Shown: positions 33,678 to 45,478 of the stretch, in pieces
Position numbering within the stretch: position 1 is the stretch's first letter
How the letters are laid out: every line of letters begins with the position of its first letter
Position numbers and translations under genes: made by a program
The notes under the pieces: generated by a model
Database searches by the model: none
What the model was told of the DNA's origin: nothing
What the model saw: the letters and a program-made list of their open reading frames with translations, nothing else
Assembly: GCA_038373885.1 (NCBI GenBank)
Contig: JAWZYV010013019.1
Location: 930,001-994,000, forward strand
DNA: 64,000 nt
Reading direction: 5' to 3'
Origin: Cheiracanthium punctorium
Taxonomy: Eukaryota; Arthropoda; Arachnida; Araneae; Cheiracanthiidae

Positions 33678-35090
33678 TACACTGCTGGCCACCCAAATTG
33701 CAACACCAAGAAAAACAAGAGATATCACAACAAAATTTATTGTGTAGATAACATGTTGACCAAGTAACAAATGATTAAATTTACAGCATTCTATGAAGCG
33801 TGGTTCCTGCCAAAATCAGTACCCAGAGTAGCCGCCGTTGTTGGAGATCACAGCTGCCACACGCCTCGGCATTGATTCAAAGAGACTTTGAATGTGTTCT
33901 TGGGGTACAGCAGACCAAGCAGCTTCCACACGTTGCCAAAGTTGATCTGGTGTGACAGCTGGGGATGAACTCTGGGTCAGTCGTTGAGCAACCATGGACC
34001 ACATGTTTTCTATCGGCGAAAGATCCGGAGAGCGCGCCGGCCAGGGAAGCAATTCAATCTGGTGATTGACGAAGAACCCTTGGACAATGCGTGCCACGTG
34101 TGGCCGTGCATTATCCTGCTGAAATATGGCTGTTGGCAAGCCCTGAAGGTAAGAAAGGACAACTGGCTCCAACACCTCGGAGATGTAGCGCTGGCTGGTT
34201 AAAGTACCGGCAATGCGTACTAGAGGAGTGCGAGAGAGATATCCGATACCGCCCCATACCATAATACCCGGTGCAGGACCAGTGTGACGGTGCATAATGC
34301 AGCTGTTCAGCATCCTCTCTCCACGGTGTCTCCAGACTCGAATCCGACCGTCGTGGTGTTGCATACAGAAGCGTGACTCGTCAGTAAAGAGAATTTCATT
34401 CCATTCTGTCGTCCACATCCTTCTTTCATCGCACCATTGGCGGCGGAGACGTCTGTGGTTCCGCGTCAGAGGTAGACAAAGCAACGGACGTCTTGCGGAC
34501 AGACCATTCTGCTGTAAACGACGTCGAATGGTACGCGCAGACACTGGATGATGCGTTACAGACTGAATCTGCTGTGATATGGTTCGTGATGTGACTGAGC
34601 GGTCCGTCACTGCCATGCGTACAATCTGCCTGTCATCACGTGACGTGGTGCACTGAGGTCGATGCGGTCGATCACGTCTGTCCGTCGTACCCTCCTGCAC
34701 CCAACGATCACATATCCGCATCACAGTTGTTTGGTTTCGTCCAATACGACGACCGATTTCCCTGAAAGATAACCCACAATCTCGGTATGCCACTATCCTT
34801 CCTCTGTCAAACTCGGATACTTGATCAAAAGATGATCGTTGTTTCCTACGAGGCATAATTTATCGTTTTTTTGAAAAAAAAGCAAGAAAAACACAATTGC
34901 TGTACTTGAAACCGTCGAAATCTCCAAGCCTTAAATAGCGCTTTGAGGTGGCGCCACAGGCGCGCTTGATGTGCGTCTGCGCTGAAATTCTAATCATTTG
35001 CATATCTCACCTCAGCTAATGCATGTTGTAAATTTCATATTATTTGCATGCTTTCTTCAGGGTGTTGCATTTACGATGGCCAGCAGTGTA
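33678..35090 (-). mobile_element. Complete Tc1-like transposon (33680-35088, TA duplications)
   Basis: TA target duplications flank both ends (33678-33679 and 35089-35090). The inverted termini of 28 bp start CACTGCTGGCCA and end TGCAACACC, agreeing at 24 positions. A single uninterrupted transposase gene fills the minus strand. Total length is 1409 bp, normal for Tc1. Intact termini, duplication and ORF make this the only element here that could still be autonomous. Confidence 0.95.
33816..34856 (-). CDS. Tc1-like DD34E transposase, intact
   Basis: This 346-residue protein cuts and pastes its own element at TA sites and acts in the nucleus. Residues 1-55 carry a first helix-turn-helix (LSFREIGRRIGRNQTTVMRI, 29-48). 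A basic linker with a DRPHRP motif (62-67, a degenerate GRPR/AT-hook position) and a second DNA-binding helix region (about 75-115) follow. The catalytic triad is complete: D159 in FTDESRF, D248 in FQQDNARPHVA and E283 in SPDLSPIENMW, with 34 residues between the last two (DD34E). The glycine-rich WGGIGY box is at 201-206. The start at 34856 gives MPRRKQRSSF and follows an A-rich leader, and the stop is at 33816-33818. Length is normal for the family. No frameshifts or premature stops are seen. Its GC content is higher than its surroundings, as expected of a recent insertion. Confidence 0.96.
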   Translation of the reverse strand: MPRRKQRSSFDQVSEFDRGRIVAYRDCGLSFREIGRRIGRNQTTVMRICDRWVQEGTTDRRDRPHRPQCTTSRDDRQIVRMAVTDRSVTSRTISQQIQSVTHHPVSARTIRRRLQQNGLSARRPLLCLPLTRNHRRLRRQWCDERRMWTTEWNEILFTDESRFCMQHHDGRIRVWRHRGERMLNSCIMHRHTGPAPGIMVWGGIGYLSRTPLVRIAGTLTSQRYISEVLEPVVLSYLQGLPTAIFQQDNARPHVARIVQGFFVNHQIELLPWPARSPDLSPIENMWSMVAQRLTQSSSPAVTPDQLWQRVEAAWSAVPQEHIQSLFESMPRRVAAVISNNGGYSGY

Positions 35091-36269
35091 TTAATTGCAA
35101 TTTAACGAATTTGCGGAATAAAATTTTTTAGTATTTTTCGCGAGAGAAATAATACTGCAATGCAACAGCTGATTGTTTTCTGTGATCGCTGCGGAATTAC
35201 TAATTACATTAAAACCGAGCTCGTACGATTGTGAGGGTTATAAATTTATATTATCTTCATTTTTCAGTTATTGAAATACAACAAATCCATATCCGTAAAA
35301 GAACGAACATCATTCCCTAGAAAAACTAATTTTAGTTTTATTTAGTAGTGGTAATTTAAAACTCTTTTGTATAGAAGATCTTTAGCTGATTCAAAATTCT
35401 CGATACAAAATACAATCTTGAAAGTAAATCCTGTTTTACAGAAAGGTGGTAAATTCTAGGTGTAGAAAATACTACGATATCCGAAATTACTGCGGGAAAT
35501 GACATGCAAAGGCACAAGGAAACCTGTGAAATTGCTATCACATACAGACAGAGTGGTTAATCCTAGGAGAAAAAGCACAAATATGTCAAATATTACTGCA
35601 GGAGAATGACCTACGAAGGCACAAAGGTGGCTTACACCCTATGCTGAAAAACCAGTTAAAAAACCTTTTCGGCTGTAGAGGAGAGGGGAATCACCGTTTT
35701 CAGTTGAATGTGGCCCACTTTTTTTGATATTAAAAGATTTTTAATAACTCCTTGCTTGAAGACTGCTAATTGGATTTTCATTTCAAAGAGGTTTTGGCGC
35801 TGAAACAGGAGTGTAATAAGACGTTATTTGGTCAATGAACTTCTATACTTTTCTGTTCTTGCTGTTATAATATGGAATGTTAGTATTGTAATGCAGCAAG
35901 TTTTTTAGGTCATGCGTAGCATGGCTTTTAAAATTGAGAATATGGATTTTAAAGAGAAATATCTACCAGTTGTCTTAATAATACTGATTTAGTTAGAATG
36001 TTTTATATGGTAACTTCTACTATGAAGGAGGAGGGTCGAATTTAAAGGAGGTCAACAGGGGCTACAGCTCCGGGACCTCCACAAGAGAGGGGACACCACA
36101 ATAAATATTTTTGCGTAAAATTTCCTGCTGAATACCGAATAATTAAAAATAACGTTATGACCTTTATTCTAAACGGATCATATGCAACGCAACTGCTTCT
36201 TTGCACACACACTGTATACTATTGGAACTCAACCTAAACTACCGCCACATAACTGCTTAATATTGACGT
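35091..36269. other. AT-rich sequence, nothing recognised
   Basis: No gene pattern. CACAAAGG/GGCACAAGG phrases recur loosely at 35450-35640. Confidence 0.35.
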
Positions 36270-36484
36270 TAAATTAAGAATGCAACAGGATACAAGAAAT
36301 AGACATCATTATTACCATATTTTTGTAAATGAAATCCATCTCCACCGGGAATCGAACCCGGGATCGCTAGGTCATTAGTTAGAGCTGAATCCACTTTGCC
36401 ACACAAATCATTGAACAAACTGTTCAATTTTTTTGAAAAATAAATAGTGACCTCCACTCTTTTGTTGCCTCTGTGATTGCGCAC
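36270..36484 (-). repeat. tRNA-derived SINE (tRNA-like head with good B box)
   Basis: On the minus strand an A-box-like TGGCAAAGTGG is followed about 40 bases later by an exact B box GGTTCGATTCC within a perfect T-arm (CCGGG TTCGATT CCCGG). A seven-base loop CTAATGA would give anticodon AAT (isoleucine-like). The acceptor stem is mostly wobble pairs and the anticodon stem has only three good pairs, so this is not a convincing functional tRNA. A body continues into GATGGATTTCATTTACAAAA. A transcribed pol III SINE relic is the best reading. Confidence 0.55.
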
Positions 36485-37400
36485 ATATAAATCCGGCAGT
36501 GAAACTATGGAATTTGAGAAAGTTTTCCAGATGTAACTATGCTATGCGAAATTGTGGTTATTTGGGCAAACAGAGATGACTAAAGTAGCTGAAGAACACA
36601 CATTTTAATTAACACGAATTTTCACATGAGAAATAGAACAACTAAACAAGCGCCATCTAATGCAAAAACTGAAATTCTACACAGGAGAGAAGTCATGCGA
36701 TTAAAAAAATCCCCTCACCTCAGGATTAGATCACGTGATCGTTAAACTAAAGAATAATAATAAGAACTTTTTCACAGAAATAATATAAGTTTGTAATATA
36801 TTTCAATTTACTTTTCTACAGGTTGCTGCTAAAGAAAGAGTTTATAAAATAATCTCTGAAGTAATAATGACGATACTTAATATTTTAGCTTTTAAATTAA
36901 CATAGGAAATATGGACTGTACTAGAATAATTCGAGATGAGTATTTTGATTATTTAAAGTATACTGAATTAATAATATGTAATGCTATAGTAAGGGAATGT
37001 ATTATATCAGTAAAACATCATTTCTATGTTTGCAGTTTTAATTATTTAAAAAGTGAGTTTGTCTCAGAAAGTCAGTTTGCAAAAACTAATCCCTTAATAA
37101 GGACACAACTTAACATTTTGTCCAGTTTTCACGGCTCTTTAAAAGTTCATGATTGCAGTAATCATGCTCTATAAAGAGGCTACATACATTTTTAAGAGGG
37201 AAAACAATTTCAATTTAGTACATTCACGTAATAATTTTAACACATTGGTGAACATTTAACTTATTTTAAGGTAAAATTGTATTTAAAAGCTATTTTCTAG
37301 TTGATAATGATTACTGAACCGTGAGAAACCGTGACTTAAAATGCCAGTTAAGTTCTGTTAATTATCGCCACAAAATACACACTTTTACTCGGAAAGCAGA
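36485..37400. other. AT-rich sequence, nothing recognised
   Basis: No gene pattern. The 87-residue frame at 36911-37174 has no recognised domain. Confidence 0.35.
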
Positions 37401-37475
37401 AATCTGCATTTAGTCACATGAAACAGATTATATATAAACTTAATAATCTGTTCCACGGGACTAAATGCAGATTTA
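37401..37475. repeat. Foldback with 30-bp arms
   Basis: AATCTGCATTTAGTCACATG at the left returns inverted as CACGGGACTAAATGCAGATT at the right, over about 30 bp with four mismatches and a short loop. A third partial copy (AGTCACACGAAACAGATT) follows. Confidence 0.75.
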
Positions 37476-38078
37476 GTCACACGAAACAGATTTTCACAAC
37501 AAAACATGGACAACTTTTTCTCAACAAAATAATTTTATAAAAATTTTAGAGTAATTCACTAGCTTTTTTCGTATTAATGTAAATAAAGTAAAAGATTTTA
37601 AAATTATTTAAAATTTATTTTGTAGGTCTGTGTTCTAAATCAATATACAGAAGAAGTGAGATTTTGTACAGATAGAAATATTCTCTTATTTAATGTTAGG
37701 ATGTTAATACATACATTTGTATAGAATTTTGACTAGGATACCTGATGTGAAAACTCTATTTGCGCACGTTTTTTCAAAATAACGAAGAAAAGCGAATAAA
37801 TTTCCTAAACCGGAATATTTATAAACGAGCTCCTTTCAATATTTTATTGAGGAAAAAAGAATTTTAACCAAAAATTGAAAAAAACACTCTAAACATTAGC
37901 AAACATCTCACCATCGGAAATATAAAAATATACTTTTTTTCTCTGCACGGCTTATACATTTGTGTTGCTTATTTGAAATAGAATGCATATGCGAGCGTTG
38001 CTTGCTAACATATCGTGATGCGTATGCTTGGTGTCTTGTTGCTCTTATATCGCATATGACATATTTTTTATAATTTTA

Positions 38079-38140
38079 ATCTAATAACGTTTTATCTAAT
38101 AACGTTTAATCTAATAACGTTTAATCTAATAACGTTTAAT
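38079..38140 (+). repeat. Minisatellite of TAATCTAATAACGTT (about 4 units)
   Basis: Four near-identical units of 15-16 bp in a row, then a decayed GACGTTTAAT unit. Confidence 0.9.
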
Positions 38141-38501
38141 TTGACGTTTAATAATTTTCATCTAATCGTCAAAATCAGAATTTAATTTTTTCCCTTTCCC
38201 GTGTCTCTACCCAAAAGAACTCACATCAATTTTTTTCTCATGTATCTCCTTAACTGCTCTACGGCTAAAAAAATAAAATAATAACAATTGGCTCCTCTCC
38301 TTAAATATGCTGTCGGTTTTGATAGCTGCAAAAATTCTTGCGGTTTCTCTTCCGCTGTGAGAAGCGAATGTTGGCACCTTCTCGAACTTTCCCGAATGAG
38401 AGTTTTTTACCTCTAACTTTTTTTGAATTGCCTTTAACGGCTTTTCGTAACGGTCTTTTGGAAGTTGGGCAGTTGGAACTCGACGTGGCAAAGATGTTCA
38501 C

Positions 38502-38558
38502 CTTAAGTGATGCGGCCTTCGCCACCGACACGTAGGCCCGTAATGCCATGCACGCCAT
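38502..38558 (-). CDS. Weak candidate first coding exon (19 codons)
   Basis: A minus-strand ATG at 38558 with A at -3 and G at +4 opens MACMALRAYVSVAKAASLK. It is followed exactly in phase by a donor-like AAG/GTGAAC. The peptide lacks acidic residues and could be an amphipathic targeting peptide. The reading frame stays open to 38301, and that part is very basic. GC content is higher than its neighbours. There is no family match, no acceptor and no second exon, so the call is tentative. Confidence 0.2.
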
Positions 38559-41310
38559 AATGGTTTTAGAAGTATGCTTTCCAGGTTTTCTTTTTGAGTG
38601 TGTACTTGTAAATTTTTAAATATATAACCCAGAATTTTGTAAATTAATATTGCTCAGATGGCGAAAATAAAATAACGTGTCTCAAGTCTGAAATGAATCT
38701 GAGCGAAATTCCTTATTTAAATGGAATGTTTTCTTCCAAAGTGATTCTTTTTCTTCATGAAGTAATGTGTGCTAGACTAGTGTTCGAAATTTTGTGGGAT
38801 CGTGTAAAAAAGGAAATAAAAAGACGTGAGCTAAGAAGGTGAATGTGTTTTCTCTACGACATCTTATACGAGTCAAAAATTAATAGACCACTTCCTTCAG
38901 TGAATCTCCAAATGTGATTTTTCTATCGGATGACTTCGTGTCCGATATATGATCGTATCATTAAGTTATGAAATCATTGTTCGGAAATAATACAAGTGAA
39001 AGATTTTTACTGCTTTTTCCTTCGTACTATGCTTCGCAAGTATCCTTTTTGATACGTGCCATGGATGTCGGCGTATTTTCATGGAGTGCAACAACGTAGT
39101 GTTTCAAGATTTTTGCATGCAACGTATGACAATAATTTACCTACCAAGTATCACTATGCGACACTTAGCATCATTAGTAATTGTGGACTCATCTTTTACG
39201 AATAAGTATTGTCTTTTATTTAAATAGAAACTCTTATAATAAATAAACTGCCCTTTGGATAATTCAAGTTGTTGCAGATAAAATTATTCTTTCTATATTC
39301 TTCATTTTCAAATTAAGAATCGGAATTCGCTGAAGTTCGAGTCTTCTCCTATCTCATGGCTGTTAATTCACCTTCTCATAGTTAGTAAAAAATGATGTTG
39401 TGCTATCTGATTTTTTTATGGACGAGGGCTTAAAAGCGAACCAAAAAGATCAAGTGCACGAGCCCGAAAATAAATGTATTGGCAACCATTTAATAGAGTT
39501 TTTTTTATCCATTGATCGTATTTATGATTGAACCAGAAGTTTATTTCGGCAAATGTTAATAAAATTATAATATTCGCACGAAAAAATCAAATTATCTAAT
39601 CAAAAAGAACGAAATCTTCACTAACTGTACCAACGAGCCCTCAGGTAAAAAAAAAGAAGTCACCGAAGCGATATCAGAAGTAAAACCCTCCATTGTTGAC
39701 GTTTCTAATTGCCTTGACATTGCTCAATGAAACACTCTCGACTTTGAGGTTAGCGGAGAGTCATTTGTATTCAACCTTGCCAGCTTCTTTGGGCTTCTCA
39801 CTACCGGTTCCGTCATTTCCTTAAGCAAAAAGTCGAGAGAAGTGTTACATGAGGTTATGTTTATGGAAAGGAATCAGGCTAATAAAGAAAATGAGTGAAA
39901 AAAAAATGCTGCTCCGTATCGGTAAAAACGTCTAAATGAATGCCCATGCCATTGTTGATGGATAGCGATGAGCGTGCGGTGGAATTCGTGCAGTGGGTAA
40001 AATCTTGACTGATCAACTGGATTAATCGAGTTTCGCTTTTTGGGTTAGACACTAAATCTGATAATGGCAGTCAGTCTATGATTTGATAGTCTATTTTCGC
40101 ATCGTACAACAACACAGTTTTTCAACTTTTCCACGCTCGTGTACTAGTTTCGGACATCTATAAACTGCAGTTGCTTATGAAATAGGAATTTAGTTTTTTT
40201 ATTCAGTGCCCGCCAAACTGTAAATTAGAAGAAATAAAGAAATAGGCTGAGAAAAAAATGTTACAACATTAAAATTACCGATTATAGGATTAATTTGATG
40301 TAATTGCGTATATATTACATCATTTCTAATGTTGCGGCATTGGTTTACCTGGAATTTTCCTTTTTTAATAGAAGTTGGAATAATTTTTACATGTGTTCAG
40401 ACGACTTGCTAGAATAGTAACTGATAGTTATTAATATTAGTAGTTTAACTAGTTAGTGCATTGAATATTAGAATAAAAGTAATTCTGAAAATTATATTTT
40501 AAAATATGAAGTCATTTTGAATTACATTTTATAAGTAAATATACATCCTGAAAACGTAGATTTAAATAAAATTACATTTTGACAGAAAAAATCACAACGC
40601 AGATTCAATTCTATAACAGTGGCTATTTTTTATCGAAATTTCATTGATGCACGGAGTTCACCATTCCACGCAGTTTTGAACATTCAGATTGAGAAAACCC
40701 TTCTATTTCTTGTAACCTGAGATATATGCCATTTTACAAGGTGATTTATAAATGTTCAAACTTCCGAGAGGGATGAGTTATTCAAAGACGAATCAGGAAT
40801 ATTCAACAACGTGGGATCTCTAATGTCATTTTAATGTACTTTTCGTGATCACTGGAAAATGTGTTGAAGCGTTCATCTTATTTCCTAAGTTTTAATAAAC
40901 TATGGACTTAAGTTAAGTACTTGGACAACAGACTTCGATTATTGCAACATTTAAATAAAAAAGGATTTCCAAACTATCAATATCAATCAAAAACTTCGTA
41001 TAAAAAATCTGTCAAACTTTACAAAATGTAAGGTAGTGATCTCTTGTAAAGGGTTTTGGACTGCTTCTCTATTTTCAATATTTGCATTTGTAGATATTTA
41101 ATTTTTTATTTACTTGGATTATAAAATAAAGAACTTGAGCAAAATTTCCCCGCAAACCTGTAATAGAACTATTGCAAATGTATGTTTTTATGATATTCAG
41201 GAATACTTGAGATTTAATAATGTAAAGTTCAAAAACGAAATTGTTAATTTACAAAAGTTTAACCAGAATTATCTATACTTAAATAGCAGAGACTTAGACA
41301 ATGCGTGAAA
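38559..41310. other. Long AT-rich stretch without recognised features
   Basis: No gene, repeat boundary or RNA gene was found by eye. Confidence 0.4.
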
Positions 41311-41690
41311 GAGATAAGGAAATTTCGAGAAGTGTTTTTCAAAGAGTTCAGGTAGTATGGAGAATTTGGAATTATACATGGAATATAGCGAACCCAATTT
41401 CATTAATTTTACCGTCATTAAAAGAATGAAGTGGGCCGGACAAATGTTATCAGAATACATGAACATGGGTTGACCTGAAAATTATTACTAAATCTACTGG
41501 CACTTGAAAAAGAGGCTGGTCAAAATTGCGATGGCTTCATTTTCTTGAGCAAGATCCAAATGTTTTAAAGGCAAAAGTTTGCTAACACTCAGGCCCAAAA
41601 TAGGATATGGAATTCTGAGAAAGGCCAGTGCCCATCCTGGGTCGCCTGTGCCTTTGAAGAAGAATAATAAATAATCAAGCAATTAATATC
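41311..41690 (+). pseudogene. LINE ORF2 C-terminal remnant, heavily mutated
   Basis: Scattered frames read ELYMEYSEPNFINF...VIKRMKWAGQM and later a frame ending in (E)RPVPILGRLCL with an (AAG/AAT)n-rich tail. The family pattern is ...EPxIVxxIKxxRLKWAGHxxRM... and KARxHPGL...RRRR at the end. Stops and frameshifts separate the two parts. The relic is clearly non-functional. Confidence 0.55.
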
Positions 41691-42094
41691 TGATAAATTA
41701 TGAAGTTATTAAGATCTGCTGTACTGTTCAATTTTTAGTTTTAACAAATTTAAGAACTTTTTTAATCTGTGTACGAAATTGAACGATTTTATATTTTCAA
41801 TTTATACATGAGGTCTGAATTTTCAGATTTTTTTTAAAAAATAAAGTATCTTACCAGATTTTTGTAATGTAATGCTGCATTACATTCTACAGCTGGAACT
41901 AATTTTTTTTACCAATTGCAAAAATATTGAGACGGGGACCACATAAAAAGTTGGAGATCCTAATCTTGATAAAATGTTGATAATAATTATTGTATAAAAA
42001 AAATCTGGGGTGACTCCACTCGACTTTCCGAACACTTACGATTAAGATCATTACCAAGCACTTAAATAAATTTTAATCGATGAATAATTCAAAC
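41691..42094. other. AT-rich sequence, nothing recognised
   Basis: No features seen. Confidence 0.35.
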
Positions 42095-42485
42095 ATATAT
42101 ACTAAATTGAAACTCAATCGAATGCACCGTTTAAACGCTTGCGCACTTTCAAGAATTTCTCCCCATATGCCATTATGCCATAACATAAAAGAAAGTTTTG
42201 TCGTAGCCCTTTAGGAGAACTATAAGTCCTATACACACCAAAATCAATACCGGTCTTGCAACGGTGGTTTATAACATGTATACCCAATTTGAGCTCAATC
42301 GAATCTACCGTTTAAACGCTAGCGCACTTTCAAGAAATTCCCCCCATAGGCCATAATGTAAAAGAAATCTTTGTCGTAGCCCTGTAGAAAAACTATAAGT
42401 CCTATACACACCCAAATCAATACCGGTCTTGCAACGGTGGTTTATAACATATATACCCAATTTGAGCTCAATCGAATCTGTGTAA
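42095..42485 (+). repeat. Tandem repeat, period about 175-181 bp, 2.1 copies
   Basis: CTCAATCGAATGCACCGTTT at 42113 recurs at 42294 and the unit ends again at 42468 (CTCAATCGAATCTGTG). Shared inner phrases are TTGTCGTAGCCCT, AACTATAAGTCCTATACACA and CCGGTCTTGCAACGGTGGTT. Confidence 0.85.
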
Positions 42486-43246
42486 AAGTAATAGAACACG
42501 AATAGTTACAACATTTGAAACACTTTTACAATTTTACAATGAAGTACATATCTGATTGTATATATAATATAAAAAAAACAGGGAGGGTAAGAACTTCATA
42601 CTTCTTGTAATGCTAAAATGTGTTACAGACCAGATCCCTGAAGAAACTCAAAAGACTTTGATTTTTACATCCCTGGTTGCGAACAAAATTATGTTATAGT
42701 ACACTCTCGACTAACCTGGATGGTCGAGAAATGCCTCGTCCCGGATAAGCGAACATCCCGGATAACCCAATTTATTCAAATTTTGAGGGCATTTTTGAAA
42801 AAATTAAACTGTTAAATTTTTATATAATAGGACATTAATAATTTAATTAAAACAAAAGAAAGAGAATAAATAGATAATTATAATGTTATTTAGATTTACA
42901 ATTAATACATTACCGAAAAAAAAAGAAGTTTTTTCCCTCACTATTTCGTGAAGAATTAAATGATAGAAATGTCTTTTCTTTTTCCATTTACTCTTTGACA
43001 AATTTTGCTACGCAAAATTCTCAACATCATTTTTTTTAGTAAGATTTCACCTTCTTGCTCCAAGTAATGTACTGATATGTACTGATGTACTGTACCTTAT
43101 GTACTGATGCGTCAGCATGATTCAATTTTTCGATGAGTTACATGATTTCTTTCACTACTTAAGCCATTGCAGAGTGGATAACACACTAAACAAGGTGGTA
43201 CTCAGATTTTCTTGTTGATTTTGCATAATTTCCTTGGTCACTTCAC

Positions 43247-43440
43247 CCTACCATAGCCGAGTGGATAAGACATTGAATACGGTACGTGGCTGAAGTGTTA
43301 AGGTCTTGGGTTATATCCTACTGCATGGCAGTCGATCAAAAAGATCTGGCATTTTGGGGATTTTTCTCCAGAAATAACACGGATATGCGTTGGAATTCCC
43401 AGAAAAGTCCTCCTTCCGAGCATAGTACACAGTTTTTCAT
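43247..43440 (+). repeat. Leu/Ser-tRNA-type SINE, copy 2
   Basis: The head CCATAGCCGAGTGGATAAGA matches a leucine/serine tRNA A box (TGGCCGAGTGG). A degenerate B-box GGGTTATATCC follows. The body GATCTGGCATTTTGGGGATT ... AGAAAAGTCCTCCTTCCGAG is shared with the other copies. A second tRNA-like head fragment (AGCCATTGCAGAGTGGATAA) lies just upstream at 43161. Confidence 0.65.
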
Positions 43441-43444
43441 CACT

Positions 43445-43866
43445 TTAACCCTTTAACGCGCAGTGTTCCTGCTCAGGGAGCACCAAACTCTGGCGTTTTG
43501 ACTGTTGCCAGTCACGAAGAATAGATTTGATTTCTATAAAAATAGTTGCGGGTGACATAGCTCCACGAGAATCCTTTACTTTTTAGCACGTCATTTCCCG
43601 TAAAAAAATTGTCCCGATTATTTTTAACAGCACTGGCATCTGCTGAAAAATGGACGAATGCGAGAACAGCTGGATAGATTTCCAATGCTGAAAAAAGGGC
43701 AGCCGTTGCCATTGCTCGACTTAACTACCAGCAAGATGGCGGACGATCGAAACGTTCATCGCGTGCCACAGATATAGAGACCCCTTTTGAAGCAGCTGGC
43801 TGTGCCGCGATGGCAACGGCTGCCCTTTTTTCAGCATTGGGACAGGGTTACGCCTCAAAGGGTTAA
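43445..43866 (+). mobile_element. TTAA hairpin MITE, copy D
   Basis: TTAA flanks at 43445-43448 and 43863-43866, ends CCCTTTAACGCGC and GCGCCTCAAAGGG. The right hairpin arm is shortened. The 5' palindrome is altered on both arms (GTGTTCCT ... AGGGAGCAC). Confidence 0.85.
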
Positions 43867-44193
43867 AAACATTCTACGAAATTCCTTGTTTCGTCTGAAC
43901 CACAAGCTTCGCAGCATTTCAATTGCGAATCTTCGTTAATCCATTGTTGCACTTAAGTTTATAAAACACAGTCTCACTTTTTCAAATCTTCGAATATTTT
44001 TCCTTGCAGTTCAGTTTTACTGCCGTGTTCTGCAAGAATTTATTTTTCTTCATTTTTTAAAATCGATTTCCAGAATTTTTTTTAACCGTGGTGCTTTATA
44101 CGAATTTCCATGCGTCAACATAATAAATTGGGACCGTCCCAGATAAACCGATACCCGGATAATCCGATCCCAGTTAATCGATAGTCTACTGTA

Positions 44194-45292
44194 AAACTAA
44201 TTATTTTATCGTTCATCCAATCCACCTGTATCAAATTTTCCAAGATTTAATCAACAGTTATATCAAACTTTAGTGATTCAAAAGTTAACCTACAGTCCTA
44301 GATCAACTCGTAACTAAAAAGAAAAGAGTGGGAAAAAAAAAGTATAGTGAGTTATTAGATTTCTCTCTCTCTCTTCGAACGTCTAAACATATAAAAAATA
44401 AAGAAAAGAAAACTGGGACGCTTGTTTTCAGAATTCGGGGCATCTATCCAGAGGAGTTTTCGCTGACCTTGACATTGGGGTCATTTCAGTATGCTAATTG
44501 CAACTGCGGCAGACTGAAAAGATCCAAGTAGCTAAAGGGAGTTTTCTCGTTAATGACATTGATAGAGTGAATAGATGTTCATTAGCAGTGCAGTGCCCGG
44601 AGAGAGATATGCAATTCACAAAGAAAATGGCGTCTAGAAAGATGAGGAAGATTTCTTTGTTGTATTAGCTAAGGAAACCAATAAGTAAAAGGGCGTGGGT
44701 GGTATAGCAGCAATTTTAGACAATCTTCGGTGTTACCAAATGTCCTTTGGGAAAAAATCCCCTAAATTTCCACTAAAGTCGTTAAAATGTAATAAGCAAT
44801 TTTCGAACAATAGATTTAACTATTTTATGCCTAAAAATGCGTTTATTTAAAGCTACAAAGGTAGGTTTAATGTACAGGCAAACGACTCATTAAATGATTT
44901 TAACATGTTGATCATTACGATTTACTCTCTAAAGTAGCAGTTACAGGGTTTTAAAAGCTTGAAAAAGGTTTTTTTTTGGGAGAAAATATCCCCAATTTAC
45001 AAAAGACCCGAAATAAAAAATCCTTAAAAGTTATGCTAAAATCCTTAAAGGCTTAAATCCAAGAGAAAAAGTTACAAAAATGCCCTTAGTTCTAGAATAA
45101 AAATTTGTCTCTCCAAATTAATGAAAAATCCCTAAAATTAGAGACAAATTCCTTTAATTCTAAACACTGTTAGCCTTAGAGAAGATATCGAATGATAGTC
45201 CATGCTGGTGTCAATAGATTATATTGTGCTCATAAAACTTTACTGTTCACGCGTCGCTTTAAATATATCTAACTCCATATCATTTCCTAGAA
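44194..45292. other. AT-rich sequence, nothing recognised
   Basis: A short open frame ending at 44531 has an acceptor-like TTGTTTTCAG at 44428, but no family is recognised. Confidence 0.3.
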
Positions 45293-45478
45293 TCTTAATA
45301 TATAGTTACGCTGATCCCTGATTCACCCACTCTTTAACAATTCCGGTCCGACCACTTCAAAACAAAACTTTTACCGTCATTAATCCAAACAGATTAAAAA
45401 CTTAAGGTCTAAAACTGTAATAAAATTCACATCGTTTGTACGATCCACTTGAAAATTTTCATAATCATTTATAAAAAT
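45293..45478 (+). repeat. Dispersed repeat family C, copy 1
   Basis: TATATAGTTACGCTGATCCC through CGTTTGTACGATCCACTTGA to AAAATTTTCATAATCATTTAT matches 63820-64000 in direct orientation. Confidence 0.75.

Larger units (their letters stand above)
42697..44191. mobile_element. Pogo/Tigger-like element with nested SINE and MITE
   Basis: The left end TAGTACACTCTCGACTAACC and the right end AATCGATAGTCTACTG are inverted, with TA on both sides (42695-42696 and 44192-44193). Subterminal CCCGGATAA / ATCCGGGTA phrases are typical of pogo/Tigger ends. Both a SINE (43247-43440) and TTAA MITE copy D (43445-43866) are nested inside, so it is older than they are. No transposase is readable. Confidence 0.6.
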
